Assembly (NCBI GenBank): GCA_964493475.1 | Contig: CAZBNS010000001.1 | Span: 10,345-74,344, forward strand | Source of the DNA: CALXSC01 sp964493475 | GTDB lineage: Bacteria > Pseudomonadota > Alphaproteobacteria > Rickettsiales > UBA1997 | Reading direction: 5' to 3' | Length of the DNA: 64,000 nucleotides | Shown here: positions 18,413 through 26,888 of the stretch, one piece after another | How positions within the stretch are numbered: position 1 is the first letter of the stretch | How the letters are laid out: each line of letters opens with the position of its first letter | Notes under the pieces: model-generated | What the model was told of the DNA's origin: nothing | The model's input: the letters and a program-made list of their open reading frames with translations, nothing else | Database searches by the model: none | Program-made: the position numbers and the translations under genes

Positions 18413-18816
18413 GATATTAACATTGGGTTATTACTCATAAAATTAATTGCTTTTTCTTTAATAGGTTTTATGCGATCAATCACATATTGAGGATCAAATC
18501 CAGCCCAATTACAAACTTGCACAAACTCTTCGTTTCTCATATTAAACCACATTAGCGCTTTAATTCTAAATGTTTGAGCTAAATTCTTTTTTGATTGACT
18601 TTTTAAATCTACTGCAGCCTGTAAAACAACAGCCTTCCATAGCGCAATTTCGGACTTTACTGAGAGATTTTCATTGTTATAAATAAAATCAAAATCACTA
18701 CTTTCATTGTGAAGGGTTAAACTTCTGGTTTTTAACTCCTTTAGATATTTTGATTGAGAGTTTTGTTTAAATTCTTCAATATGGAGTGGGGAGATTAGGT
18801 TTTTATTCTTTTTCAT
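18409..18816 (-). CDS. Phage protein of unknown function, 135 aa
   Basis: A 135-residue protein whose C-terminal two thirds have the pattern EIALWKAVVLQAAVDLKSQS, IKALMWFNMRNEEFVQVCNW, AGFDPQYVIDRI. Similar short proteins with ALWxAVLLQAxxD and AGLDPxxV elements recur in early or lysogeny regions of alphaproteobacterial phages. It is co-transcribed between a Cro-like protein and the nuclease, so a regulatory or DNA-binding role is plausible. No function is established. Confidence 0.45.
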   Translation of the reverse strand: MKKNKNLISPLHIEEFKQNSQSKYLKELKTRSLTLHNESSDFDFIYNNENLSVKSEIALWKAVVLQAAVDLKSQSKKNLAQTFRIKALMWFNMRNEEFVQVCNWAGFDPQYVIDRIKPIKEKAINFMSNNPMLIS

Positions 18817-18821
18817 AAACT

Positions 18822-19016
18822 TTAAATATAAAAACTGTTAGCTACAAGTTTTCCGCCTGTAGCTTCAGTTATTCTTTTAATAACTTCCCTTTTTGGTATT
18901 CTTCTGCCTGATATGTAGTTGTTTATGCTTACATAACTAACTTTTACCTTTTCTGCAAATTTTCTTTTCTTTTCAGCAGTATTTAGGAATCTCTCTGAGA
19001 ATTTTTTAATATCCAT
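18822..19016 (-). CDS. Cro/CII-type helix-turn-helix regulator, 64 aa
   Basis: A 64-residue protein with a single helix-turn-helix (KRKFAEKVKVSYVSINNYIS, GRRIPKREVIKRITEATGG; helix two begins about residue 27). It is the first gene of the minus-strand late/early-left operon and diverges from the S24-type repressor, the usual Cro position. It likely binds the TAATTACA-type sites in the 147-bp intergenic region. Functional details are inferred. Confidence 0.75.
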   Translation of the reverse strand: MDIKKFSERFLNTAEKKRKFAEKVKVSYVSINNYISGRRIPKREVIKRITEATGGKLVANSFYI

Positions 19017-19163
19017 TAAAAAACATTATGTAATTAACTCTGTAATATAAAAATAATTACATTTTTTATAAAGTCAAGAACATAATGTAATTATAATTTT
19101 TTAGTTGCAAACAACAAAATGTTTTTGTATTATATGGTGTAAGTCAATATAAAATCTAATTAA
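19017..19163. promoter_or_regulatory. Immunity region: divergent promoters and repressor operators
   Basis: Between the Cro-like and repressor genes, the half-site TGTAATTA or its complement TAATTACA occurs at 19029-19036, 19054-19061 and 19086-19093. A repressor promoter is well formed: TTGCAA at 19105-19110, a 17-nt spacer, and TATTAT at 19128-19133, 30 bp before the repressor ATG. Towards the minus strand, a TTGACT (19072-19077) could serve the Cro-like gene but its -10 spacing is imperfect. The same half-sites recur at 21.8 kb. Confidence 0.7.
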
Positions 19164-19838
19164 ATGGATAAAGACAATAAAGAAAATATAATTGGAAATA
19201 ATATTAGAAAGATAAGAGAAACCAATAAAATAAGCAGAGATGAGCTTGCAAAAATTATTGGTGTAGGTTCCCAAATGATGCAATATATTGAAAGAGGTGA
19301 ACGAAAAGGGGTTGCTGAATGGGTTTACCAATTACCTAAAGCCTTAAATTGCTCTTATGACGAGTTGTTTGGAGAAAAAGAATATATAAAACAAGACAAT
19401 TCGTTAGTAAAACTAGGCTATTTTGAAGAAACAAAGGCTAAGTGTGATAATTCATGCTGGGAATATAGTGAAGCTACGGAAAAATTGTATTTTGATAAAG
19501 ACTATTTACAGAAAATTAAAATAGTTCAGGGTTATGATAATATAATTGTTATAAGATCTGTCGATGATAGTATGTATCCAACAATTCATAATAATGATTA
19601 TGTTTTTGTAGATACAAATAACAAAGACATCAAAAACGGCATGATATACATAATTAATGAGGATGGAATCTTAAAAATAAAAAGAATAAGAAAAATGCCA
19701 ACATCTTCAAAAATTGAAATAATGTCTGACAATGAAAACAAATATTTATATCCAAACTATGAAATTGATACCATAGGCGAAAAAATTAAACCAATTGTTT
19801 GCGGCAGAGTATTGTCTTTTACTAGAAATTTAATTTAA
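19164..19838 (+). CDS. Phage repressor, HTH plus S24 autoprotease domain, 224 aa
   Basis: The CI/C-type repressor. An N-terminal XRE helix-turn-helix (IRKIRETNKISRDELAKIIG, SQMMQYIERGERKG, residues 15-50) is followed by a LexA/S24 peptidase domain with catalytic Ser136 in DSMYPTI and a Lys in LKIKRI (about 171-173). RecA-stimulated self-cleavage would release the lysogenic state after DNA damage. It has its own promoter at 19105-19133 and faces away from the Cro-like gene. The first gene of a lysogen-expressed group with the next two genes. Confidence 0.9.
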   Translation: MDKDNKENIIGNNIRKIRETNKISRDELAKIIGVGSQMMQYIERGERKGVAEWVYQLPKALNCSYDELFGEKEYIKQDNSLVKLGYFEETKAKCDNSCWEYSEATEKLYFDKDYLQKIKIVQGYDNIIVIRSVDDSMYPTIHNNDYVFVDTNNKDIKNGMIYIINEDGILKIKRIRKMPTSSKIEIMSDNENKYLYPNYEIDTIGEKIKPIVCGRVLSFTRNLI

Positions 19839-19860
19839 CCAATAAAAAAACAGAATAAAA

Positions 19861-20385
19861 ATGCTATCCTTTTTAAAATATTTCTTAATTGTATTAAATA
19901 TTTTCTATGCGATTCTATTATTTAATAACGAAGAATATGGTCTCATAATTTTTCCATTATTTTTTATTTTCCTAATTTTTCTAACTGAAAATATTTTGAT
20001 TTTTCTACTTAAAAAGGATACTTTAATAACAAGTATCACTGAAGTAAGAAAGCATAAATTTGAATTTGGCTTGGCTTTTAAGAGTAATTTCTTAAATGTT
20101 TTGGTTGTTGTTATGATTTTAATTTGTTTAAGTCTGATTTTTAGTAATCATGATCTACTTATGGAAACTAGAGGTCATCAAATTGAAATATCTAAAAAAG
20201 CTAAAGAACTTGAAGTATATACAATTGCCATAAGGCAACACAGAAATGAAATAAACGAGCTAGAGCAAAATCAAAAAGATATAACAAAAGAGCTAGAAAG
20301 AATAAAAAAAGAAATAGAGGAATTGAAAAAACAACAAAAAACAAATGAGATAATAAAACAGAAAGCGATTAGATTAAATTTTTAA
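19861..20385 (+). CDS. Membrane protein with C-terminal coiled coil, lysogeny module, 174 aa
   Basis: A 174-residue protein with two or three hydrophobic helices at residues about 1-20, 28-50 and 78-100 (NVLVVVMILICLSLIFS) and a 65-residue Lys/Glu-rich coiled coil at the C-terminus (EINELEQNQKDITKELERIK). It lies 22 bp after the repressor and before rhuM, so it is probably expressed in the lysogen. Membrane proteins in this slot often confer superinfection exclusion or other lysogenic conversion, but nothing in the sequence proves that. No family recognised. Confidence 0.45.
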   Translation: MLSFLKYFLIVLNIFYAILLFNNEEYGLIIFPLFFIFLIFLTENILIFLLKKDTLITSITEVRKHKFEFGLAFKSNFLNVLVVVMILICLSLIFSNHDLLMETRGHQIEISKKAKELEVYTIAIRQHRNEINELEQNQKDITKELERIKKEIEELKKQQKTNEIIKQKAIRLNF

Positions 20386-20401
20386 GATAACAAAGGAAAA
20401 C

Positions 20402-21418
20402 ATGGAAGAAAATAAAGGAAATATTATAATATACGAGCTAGAAGATGGAACTTCTAGAATTGATGTTAAAGTTGAAAATGAAACTGTATGGTTGACAAAA
20501 AATCAAATAACTCAACTATTTAGCACAAATAGACAAAATATAGAATATCATATTAAAAATATATATGAATCCAACGAATTGCAAGAAAGTTCAACTTGCA
20601 AAAAAATTTTGCAAGTTCAGAGAGAAGGAAGTAGAGATGTTAAAAGGGAAGTGGATTTTTATAATCTTGATATGATTATATCTGTAGGTTATCGTGTTAA
20701 CAATGTTGCAGGCGTTAGATTCAGACAGTGGGCGACAAAGCGTTTAGCTGAATATATGGTTAAAGGCTTTACTTTGGATGATGAAAGACTAAAAGGAAAG
20801 GGCAACAAGTATCTTGATGAACTTGTTCAAAGAATAAAAGAAATTAGGGCAAGCGAGCTTAATTTTTACCAAAAAGTAAGAGATGCTTTTAGTTTGAGTA
20901 AAGACTATATGGAAAATAAAAAAGAAACAGGTTTATTTTTTGCAAACATACAAAACAAATTATTTCATGCAATAGTAGGAAAAACTGCAGCTGAGTTAAT
21001 TTGCGAAAGAGCAGATCACGAGTTAGCTAATATGGGATTGTCTTGTTTTAACGGCACAAGAGTTAGAAAAGCTGATGTTATAATAGCTAAAAATTATTTA
21101 AAAGAAAACGAATTGAAATCACTTGAAAAATTAGTTGTTATGTTTCTCGATTTTATAGAAAATTATATAGAAAGAACCAAAGAACCTATATATACTAATG
21201 ATTGGAAATATAGGGCTGACGAATTTTTAAATTTCTACAAATATAAATTGCTAGATGGATATGGAACAAAAAGTAATAAGGAAGCTGAGGATTTTGCTGA
21301 AAGTGAATATACCTTATTTGACAAAGAACGAAAAAGACAAGAAAAAATAGAAGCTGATCAAAAAGATTTAAAAGAAATAGAAGAGCTAAAAAAAGAACTC
21401 AAGAAAATCAAGAAGTAA
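20402..21418 (+). CDS. rhuM: RhuM-family protein, 338 aa
   Basis: A 338-residue RhuM family member. The N-terminal block VKVENETVWLTKNQITQLF, STNRQNIEYHIKNIYESNEL, and the following VDFYNLDMIISVGYRVNNVA, GVRFRQWATKRLAEYMVKGF, are hallmark RhuM elements. A basic helical C-terminus follows. RhuM proteins are common on prophages and islands; the biochemical activity is not established. Here it is the third gene after the repressor and is probably a lysogen-expressed cargo gene. Start ATG at 20402 follows an AAAGGAAAAC ribosome binding site. Confidence 0.85.
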   Translation: MEENKGNIIIYELEDGTSRIDVKVENETVWLTKNQITQLFSTNRQNIEYHIKNIYESNELQESSTCKKILQVQREGSRDVKREVDFYNLDMIISVGYRVNNVAGVRFRQWATKRLAEYMVKGFTLDDERLKGKGNKYLDELVQRIKEIRASELNFYQKVRDAFSLSKDYMENKKETGLFFANIQNKLFHAIVGKTAAELICERADHELANMGLSCFNGTRVRKADVIIAKNYLKENELKSLEKLVVMFLDFIENYIERTKEPIYTNDWKYRADEFLNFYKYKLLDGYGTKSNKEAEDFAESEYTLFDKERKRQEKIEADQKDLKEIEELKKELKKIKK

Positions 21419-21828
21419 TTAGGTTTTTCCTGATAGCAGGAAAAATTCCAAAAATGAAGCAGGGGAAAATAATTAATTTGGAGATTTTAATCTTTAGTTT
21501 TTGTTTGTTTATCACTAAATAAATCTTCCTTATCAATTGTTTATAACTTAAATTTCTCATTTCACATATCCTAAACCATATCATAATTGACAACTTCTTA
21601 ATCATCAAGTTGTATAGTTTAATATTTAGCCAAACACGGCACAATCAATGTTCCAATGATGTTTATTATAAAATGTCCTAAGAGCATTTTTAATCATTCT
21701 AAGTCAATTATAATCTTTAAGAGCATTTTGGGGTAAAATTAGTTAAATTGCATTAAAAATAATTAAAAAAATTTTAAAAGAATAATTACAAAAATTCATC
21801 CAATATAAACAAAATGTAGCTTTATTAA
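21419..21828. other. Intergenic region between RhuM and the early promoter
   Basis: About 410 bp with no credible gene. Right after rhuM is a hairpin TTTTTCCTG-ATAG-CAGGAAAAA (21424-21445) that may mark the end of the lysogeny transcript, though no T-run follows on the plus strand. Further on there is a further TAATTACA half-site at 21783-21790. A short repeat of GAGCATTTT-like sequence occurs near 21680 and 21720 (AAGAGCATTTTTAAT; AAGAGCATTTTGGGG). Confidence 0.4.
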
Positions 21829-21882
21829 TAATTACATTTTGTAATTAAATTACTTGACAATATAAAAACATATTGTTATTAT
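21829..21882 (+). promoter_or_regulatory. Early rightward promoter with palindromic operator
   Basis: A near-consensus sigma-70-type promoter: TTGACA at 21854-21859, exactly 17 nt, then TATTAT at 21877-21882. Immediately upstream is a perfect 19-bp palindrome TAATTACA-TTT-TGTAATTA (21829-21847) made of the same half-sites found between cro-like and repressor genes. This is strong evidence of a repressor-controlled early promoter that drives the leader and recombination operon. Repressor binding itself is inferred. Confidence 0.8.
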
Positions 21883-21885
21883 ACT

Positions 21886-22309
21886 AATAACAAAGTTGTT
21901 TTTAGATTGTAAATTTAAAATTTACCCAGTATATGTAAAAAAATGTAATATACTATCAAAACTAAAGAGTTTTGAGCGGTATCATAAAACCATAGACCCA
22001 TTAAGGGCAACTTGTAATAATAGTTGGTATTTATGTCCTGGAGAATTTAAAAGAATCTAGGGAAAATAATTTTTTATTTTAACTGCTTTTTTAATTATCA
22101 TACGGGGAAGTTTTGTTCTTCTAAATTCAACTAAGGTTATTTCAAAACTTCCTCACTCAATTATTGTCATTCATAAATTGACTATACTTTTTATTAGTTT
22201 TCCATAAAGAATTTTTTTCATAAATAGTCAATTTATAAATGATAGTAATCACACTTTATTATCAGACATCGGCAAGTAAATGGAGGCTCCTTTTAATGAC
22301 TTGCCTTTT
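21886..22309 (+). ncRNA. Structured early leader RNA ending in an intrinsic terminator
   Basis: Starting at the promoter above, about 425 nt carry no gene but show successive hairpins: 21909-21925 (GTAAATTT/AAATTTAC), 21928-21954 (AGTATAT/ATATACT), 21957-21974 (CAAAACT/AGTTTTG), 22104-22154 (GGGAAGTTTTG/CAAAACTTCCTC type) and an imperfect 20-bp inverted repeat 22163-22248. It ends in a good intrinsic terminator (GGCAAGT 22271-22277 / ACTTGCC 22299-22305, then TTTTA). Early genes lie beyond it, so antitermination or a separate small RNA is expected. Confidence 0.6.
22271..22309 (+). terminator. Intrinsic terminator before the recombination operon
   Basis: A 7-bp stem GGCAAGT/ACTTGCC with an inner GGAG/CTCC pairing, followed by TTTTATC. 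It lies between the early promoter (21854) and the first early gene (22333), a lambda tL/tR-like location. Regulated read-through is implied. Confidence 0.65.
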
Positions 22310-22332
22310 ATCAATTAAAATAAGAGAAAATT

Positions 22333-22482
22333 ATGTTAAGAATAGTATTATATGTATTAGCGAAATTTCATTTTATAACTGGTGCAAAATTTAGGTCAAT
22401 ATTAGCTGAAAGATATTTAGTTTTTGAAAATCTTGATTTTGATAATCCTACAAATTTTGTAATAAATGATGAGGAGATGTAA
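22333..22482 (+). CDS. Small phage protein, 49 aa
   Basis: A 49-codon frame (MLRIVLYVLAKFHFITGAKF...NDEEM) with a plausible AGAGAAAATT leader, first in the early operon. Its end (GATGAGGAGATGTAA) contains the ribosome binding site of the next gene, whose ATG at 22484 follows one base after the stop. This tight coupling suggests it is real. No homologue recognised. The N-terminal half is mildly hydrophobic. Confidence 0.5.
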   Translation: MLRIVLYVLAKFHFITGAKFRSILAERYLVFENLDFDNPTNFVINDEEM

Positions 22483-22483
22483 A

Positions 22484-23707
22484 ATGGATTTAAAAACAAT
22501 AACTAAAGATACTGATACTTTAATCAGTGCTTTAAAACAACATAACATAAAAGATTGTCAAAAACCTTTTGCAATCAAGCTTATTAGTGCTCTTGAAGAT
22601 TTAATGAATAATACAACAGTATATGATTGGAAAACTAATTCAAATACTCCTGTTAAATTAAGTCAAGAAGAAGAACGACAAGCTTTTTTAACACTTGTTG
22701 ATGGACTTTCTAGGGTTAACAACAGCGGTTTAAGTGTTAATGATCACGAGCTAATTTATTTTATAAAAAGAGGAAAACTATTAACTGTTTCTACTCACTA
22801 TTCAGCACCTTTCAGAGTTGCTAAAGATATGGGGTATATGATAGTTCCAACATTCTATGAAATTTATAGTAATGAAGATTTTGAAGTTAGTGAAAGAAGA
22901 AATAATGAGGACAAAGTTTTATACGATGTAAAACACAAGCAATTAGAATTTGATAGAAGTATTACGGCAGAAAAGCTAACTAATAAAACTTTTAAAGGTT
23001 TTGCATTAAGACTTTCTGTTTCAACTATTCAAGTAGATGGAAAAATTAACTTTCTATTTGAAGCTTTTACAAGTATGACACCTCAGCAAGTTATTGATAG
23101 AAGCATGAGGGGTGATAATGGAATCTTTAAATCATTTTGGCAAAAAGCAACTTATGATCCTAAAACAAAGAAAAAATTAACAGATAGCAAAAAAGTTATT
23201 CTTAATGAATTAAATGAAAAATCAATTTGGCTTTCTGATACTAAAGCTATGGTATATAAAACTCTTATTAGAGAAATCACTAGACCGTTGAGAGAAGCTT
23301 TGCCTCAGCTTGAAAAGATGTATCAATTTATGGATTACGAAGAACAAGAAGAATTGAAATCACACGAGGACAATCCATTAAACAAAACCAGTAAAACAGT
23401 TGATACAACTTTTATGGAAATAAAAGATGTAGATCTTAAAAATCCAGATGAAAATTTAAAGAAAGATGTTGCTGAATTGCTGCAGATGTATGATGTCAAT
23501 CCTACATTGGCGGAACAACATTTAAAAGAACTTACTGATTTATTGAATAAAGCTAATGAAATTATAAATAATCAAGAAAGACAAAATGAAAAACAAAAAA
23601 TAATAAATCAAAAAGCAAAATACATTCTAGCTGTAAATAGCAAAAATGAAAAATATAAAGAAACACTTGGAAAGCTGTTTAAAAAAAATAATAACACAAA
23701 GGTTTAA
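22484..23707 (+). CDS. recT: RecT-like single-strand annealing protein, 407 aa
   Basis: A probable RecT-family annealing protein. The core (about residues 60-290) contains FLTLVDGLSRVNNSGLSVNDHELIYF, YSAPFRVAKDMGYMIVPTFY, and IWLSDTKAMVYKTLIREITR, which fits RecT in order and length. It is followed by a YqaJ-like exonuclease, the standard recombinase/exonuclease pair. I start at ATG 22484 because GAGGAG lies 7 bases upstream, while the upstream in-frame ATGs at 22466/22469 would lie inside the preceding gene. The Lys/Gln-rich C-terminus is coiled-coil-like. Confidence 0.7.
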   Translation: MDLKTITKDTDTLISALKQHNIKDCQKPFAIKLISALEDLMNNTTVYDWKTNSNTPVKLSQEEERQAFLTLVDGLSRVNNSGLSVNDHELIYFIKRGKLLTVSTHYSAPFRVAKDMGYMIVPTFYEIYSNEDFEVSERRNNEDKVLYDVKHKQLEFDRSITAEKLTNKTFKGFALRLSVSTIQVDGKINFLFEAFTSMTPQQVIDRSMRGDNGIFKSFWQKATYDPKTKKKLTDSKKVILNELNEKSIWLSDTKAMVYKTLIREITRPLREALPQLEKMYQFMDYEEQEELKSHEDNPLNKTSKTVDTTFMEIKDVDLKNPDENLKKDVAELLQMYDVNPTLAEQHLKELTDLLNKANEIINNQERQNEKQKIINQKAKYILAVNSKNEKYKETLGKLFKKNNNTKV

Positions 23708-23711
23708 TTAA

Positions 23712-24860
23712 ATGATAGAAATCAAATTTAAAGAAACTACGGCGATGAAAAGTATTAAAAATTCATTGCCACCTTTTGTAAAAGAAAAAATAATCGATGT
23801 AAAACAGAAAACTGATAAATGGTATAATTTAAAATCAAATAAAATTGGTTCAAGCGAAATATTTGCATTGATTCAGTACTATGCAAAAGATAATGAATTA
23901 TTATCTTGTGGAATACAGCCAGCAGATATAAGAGAAGAAAGCAGTTTTAATACGGCTTTTGGCCTATATCATAAAATCAAGAAGACTAAAGAATATTTCA
24001 CAAAACCATTAGGTAGGGTTTATGCAGACTACGGCACAGCAATGGAAACTTATGCTAAATATTGGCTAAAAAACCAATACAAAGCGAGTATAGAACAAGG
24101 TTTAGTATTTATAGATAATGATTGTATAGTCTCAACTGATATAATTGGATCATGGAAAGACACACCGATTCAAGATATTAATTCAGTATATATTGATATT
24201 ATAAACAATCCTTGTTTTATAGTTGAAATTAAGACAATTAACAGTTGGAAATACCAAGCTAAAACACTAATAACAGGTATTGATTGGAAAACAATTTTGC
24301 AACATCAATATCAGTTATTTATAAGTGGTATAGAATGGGGTGGTATTCTACCAATTGTCTTAGAAAATGACACAGCTGAAGAAAGATGTTTTATTGCAGG
24401 TATGGCTCAAGGAAATAAATCTAAATTTATAAAATATCTTGAGCCAAGATGTAAAACACAGATTTATTTTATTCAAAAAATACCAGCATTAAGAGGTTTA
24501 TTTACAGCAGTTTTAGAGAGGTTTTTTGATGATGTAAAAAACAATAATGAGCCTACAATGTATCCCGATAAGGAAGAGCCTAAAGCTATTTTCAATATGG
24601 TTAGAAATTATCAAGATACATTTAGAATTAATGTTTCTGTTGATGGGAAAATAGATAATTTTATTAAATCAAAAGAAAACTTTGAAATGGCAAAGAAAGA
24701 ATTTGAGAAACAGAAAGATCTGATAATCAATACTCTTTATATGTCTAAGGCATTAAGAATAACTGATAAAGATAATTCGAAAAGAATTGAAATAGACGGA
24801 AGAAATGCGGTAATAATCAAAGATATTAAGGAAAAAGAACAATGCAAGGAATTAGCTTAA
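23712..24860 (+). CDS. YqaJ/lambda-exo-type recombination exonuclease, 382 aa
   Basis: A 382-residue nuclease of the YqaJ/lambda exonuclease class. Visible: WYNLKSNKIGSSEIFALI (substrate/active-site helix, residues 37-54), YGTAMETYAKYWL, STDIIGSWKDT (active-site Asp), VEIKTINSWK (E-x-K motif, about 175) and ILQHQYQLFISGIEWGGIL. These are the D/E-x-K nuclease landmarks. It digests one strand to leave ssDNA for the RecT-like partner encoded just upstream (4-bp gap). Overlaps the helicase start by 19 bp. Confidence 0.8.
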   Translation: MIEIKFKETTAMKSIKNSLPPFVKEKIIDVKQKTDKWYNLKSNKIGSSEIFALIQYYAKDNELLSCGIQPADIREESSFNTAFGLYHKIKKTKEYFTKPLGRVYADYGTAMETYAKYWLKNQYKASIEQGLVFIDNDCIVSTDIIGSWKDTPIQDINSVYIDIINNPCFIVEIKTINSWKYQAKTLITGIDWKTILQHQYQLFISGIEWGGILPIVLENDTAEERCFIAGMAQGNKSKFIKYLEPRCKTQIYFIQKIPALRGLFTAVLERFFDDVKNNNEPTMYPDKEEPKAIFNMVRNYQDTFRINVSVDGKIDNFIKSKENFEMAKKEFEKQKDLIINTLYMSKALRITDKDNSKRIEIDGRNAVIIKDIKEKEQCKELA

Positions 24861-26467
24861 GGCCTTATCAGCGAGAAAAGGTTAATTACTCGATTGATAA
24901 AATAAAAGAAAGGGGCAACTCGCTATTGATTGCTCCCACTGGCGCGGGTAAGACAATTATGTTGTCGGCAGTATGTGATGAGTGCATAAGATATATAAAG
25001 CCTAAAATGCACACGCTAGTTTTAGTTCATAGAAATACAATCAACAATCAAAATATAGATAAGTTCCAAAAAGTCGCAAATAGGCAGGTTAGTTTATTCA
25101 CTGCCGAATGCAAAGACTTCTCGGGGCAGATTATTTTTGCTATGGTGCAAACGGCTAAGAATGAATATAAGAAGTTTCCAGCTTTTGACATGATTGTTAT
25201 TGATGAATGCCATCACGCCATCGCAGACAGCTATATGAAAATCATACTTGATCAGAAAGCTAAAAATCCAAACCTTTTATTGTTTGGAGTTACAGCAACG
25301 CCTAACAGAGGAGATGGCGAAAGTCTCATTTCACTATTTGATAACTACTCACAAATAAGTATAAAACAGCTTATAGAGATGGGTTATTTAGTGAGACCAA
25401 CAATGATTGATTGCAGTCCAATAGTTCAAGCGACAAAAAAAGATAAAACAGGAAAAAGCGAAATAGTTGAAGAAAGCGGCTTAATATCAAGATTAGATTT
25501 TGAAAAACTGTCTGATAAGATATTTAATGATTGGAACAATCTAAGGACAAAGCTTAATCTCAAAAAAACTGTTATATTTTGTAGTAGCCATGAGGATATA
25601 GATACTCTTGCGAAACATTTTAATCTTAATGGGGTAAAAACAGCCGTCATAAAAGATTTTTCAAGTAGTATAGATAGAGAAAGAGAACTTGGAAGATTTG
25701 AAAAAGGCAACTGCGATGTAATCATAAATGTTGATATACTTACTGAGGGTTACGATTATCCGCCTATTGATTGCGTTGTATTGGCAAGGAGCATGGGAGT
25801 TAAAAGTCTATATATTCAAATGATAGGAAGAGGACTGAGACCGTTGGACAATACCAAAACGAAAAATATAAAAAAAGAATGTGTTGTTATTGATTTTGGC
25901 GGAAACATAAAAAAACATGGAACTCTTGATGAGGAAGTAAATATGTGCGAATCATATCAATGTGAAGATGGAAAACATTTAACCAATGCGGACATATTTA
26001 AAGGCAATTTATCTATATTTGGCAATGACGCAAAAGTGGAAAAGCCAAGAGATGGAGTGATAGTTGGGGAGATCCAACAAATACATGAGTTTTATAAAAA
26101 TTCATTTGCCGATTGGGAGAGTTTTGAAGATCCGGAACATGGATTGATTTATTGCACCTGTGGAAAAAAAGCCAATGTGATTATCATAAAAAATAAATCA
26201 TTCGCTACCACAAATAAAGTAAATTGGGAAAATATAGGTATCGCCCCCGATGGCAGTGCAAACAACATAAACTTCCTACTGGAAACAGGGGATGAATTTA
26301 TGAAAGAAAATGATCCTGAGTATCAAAAAGCTAGCAGAGACAAGCCAATTCTTGATATGCAAATAGAAATATTAAGAGCTAGATATTCATTGCAGAACTG
26401 CAATTTTTACCGAGCTAACACAATGATTTGCTGGGATTTGTTCAGGAAAAATTTCCTGAACAAATAA
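24842..26467 (+). CDS. SF2 DEAD/DEAH-box helicase, 541 aa
   Basis: A superfamily 2 helicase of the phage type. Motifs in order: LRPYQREKV (Q-type), Walker A APTGAGKT (residues 31-38), IDECHHAI (motif II, DECH), VTATPNRGD (motif III), then SSHEDIDTLAKHF, NVDILTEGYDYPP and QMIGRGLRPL (motif VI). A C-terminal Zn-type segment (CTCGKKANV) follows. It probably unwinds replication or recombination intermediates. It is translated from an AAGGAAAAAG site and overlaps the exonuclease end by 19 bp. Confidence 0.88.
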   Translation: MQGISLRPYQREKVNYSIDKIKERGNSLLIAPTGAGKTIMLSAVCDECIRYIKPKMHTLVLVHRNTINNQNIDKFQKVANRQVSLFTAECKDFSGQIIFAMVQTAKNEYKKFPAFDMIVIDECHHAIADSYMKIILDQKAKNPNLLLFGVTATPNRGDGESLISLFDNYSQISIKQLIEMGYLVRPTMIDCSPIVQATKKDKTGKSEIVEESGLISRLDFEKLSDKIFNDWNNLRTKLNLKKTVIFCSSHEDIDTLAKHFNLNGVKTAVIKDFSSSIDRERELGRFEKGNCDVIINVDILTEGYDYPPIDCVVLARSMGVKSLYIQMIGRGLRPLDNTKTKNIKKECVVIDFGGNIKKHGTLDEEVNMCESYQCEDGKHLTNADIFKGNLSIFGNDAKVEKPRDGVIVGEIQQIHEFYKNSFADWESFEDPEHGLIYCTCGKKANVIIIKNKSFATTNKVNWENIGIAPDGSANNINFLLETGDEFMKENDPEYQKASRDKPILDMQIEILRARYSLQNCNFYRANTMICWDLFRKNFLNK

Positions 26468-26476
26468 CTCAAAACC

Positions 26477-26500
26477 AAGCCGAGAAATCGGCTTTTTTAA
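26477..26500 (+). terminator. Intrinsic terminator after the helicase gene
   Basis: A perfect 7-bp stem AAGCCGA/TCGGCTT with a GAAA tetraloop (26477-26494), followed by TTTTAA. It separates the recT-exonuclease-helicase group from the GapR-like gene and probably reduces downstream expression. Confidence 0.8.
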
Positions 26501-26517
26501 TAATTAATAAAGAAAAA

Positions 26518-26835
26518 ATGACTGAAAATAAAATAGTTAATGAGTTAGCAGAAAAAATAGATATCGATAATCCTTTAGGAAAAGAAATTAAAAGATGTGA
26601 TTCACAAGTTGATTTAAAACTCAAAAGAATAGTTGAAAATATTGAGAAATTAGAGGAAGAAAAGAAGGAAGTTTCAAGGCAGATTTCTTATATTTATAAA
26701 GAAGCAAAAGGTTTTGGCTTTGATACAAAAGCTATAAGAAAAGTTATATCATTAAGAAAGATGGATAGTGATAAGAGAATTGAATTAGAAGAATTAACCC
26801 AGACTTACAAAGAAGCTTTGGGAATGTTGGGTTAA
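26518..26835 (+). CDS. GapR/DUF2312-family nucleoid protein, 105 aa
   Basis: A clear DUF2312/GapR family member: KLKRIVENIEKLEEEKKEVS, RQISYIYKEAKGFGFDTKAI, RKVISLRKMDSDKRIELEEL. GapR binds overtwisted AT-rich DNA in Caulobacter and helps replication; phage versions may bind phage or host DNA. The ATG at 26518 is chosen over an in-frame 26428 start because the latter is in helicase coding sequence before the terminator, and family members begin about 15-20 residues before the KxIxxxIE motif. It follows the terminator directly. Confidence 0.85.
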   Translation: MTENKIVNELAEKIDIDNPLGKEIKRCDSQVDLKLKRIVENIEKLEEEKKEVSRQISYIYKEAKGFGFDTKAIRKVISLRKMDSDKRIELEELTQTYKEALGMLG

Positions 26836-26888
26836 ATATAAAACAACACCACATTCTTCGAACTGACAAGGATAAGCAAGATTTTTGT

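Noticed and set aside
20588..20620. Perfect hairpin AACTTGCAAAA...TTTTGCAAGTT inside rhuM
   Set aside because: It falls in the conserved STCKKILQVQ coding block of RhuM, so the palindrome is explained by codon choice and is not followed by a T-run.
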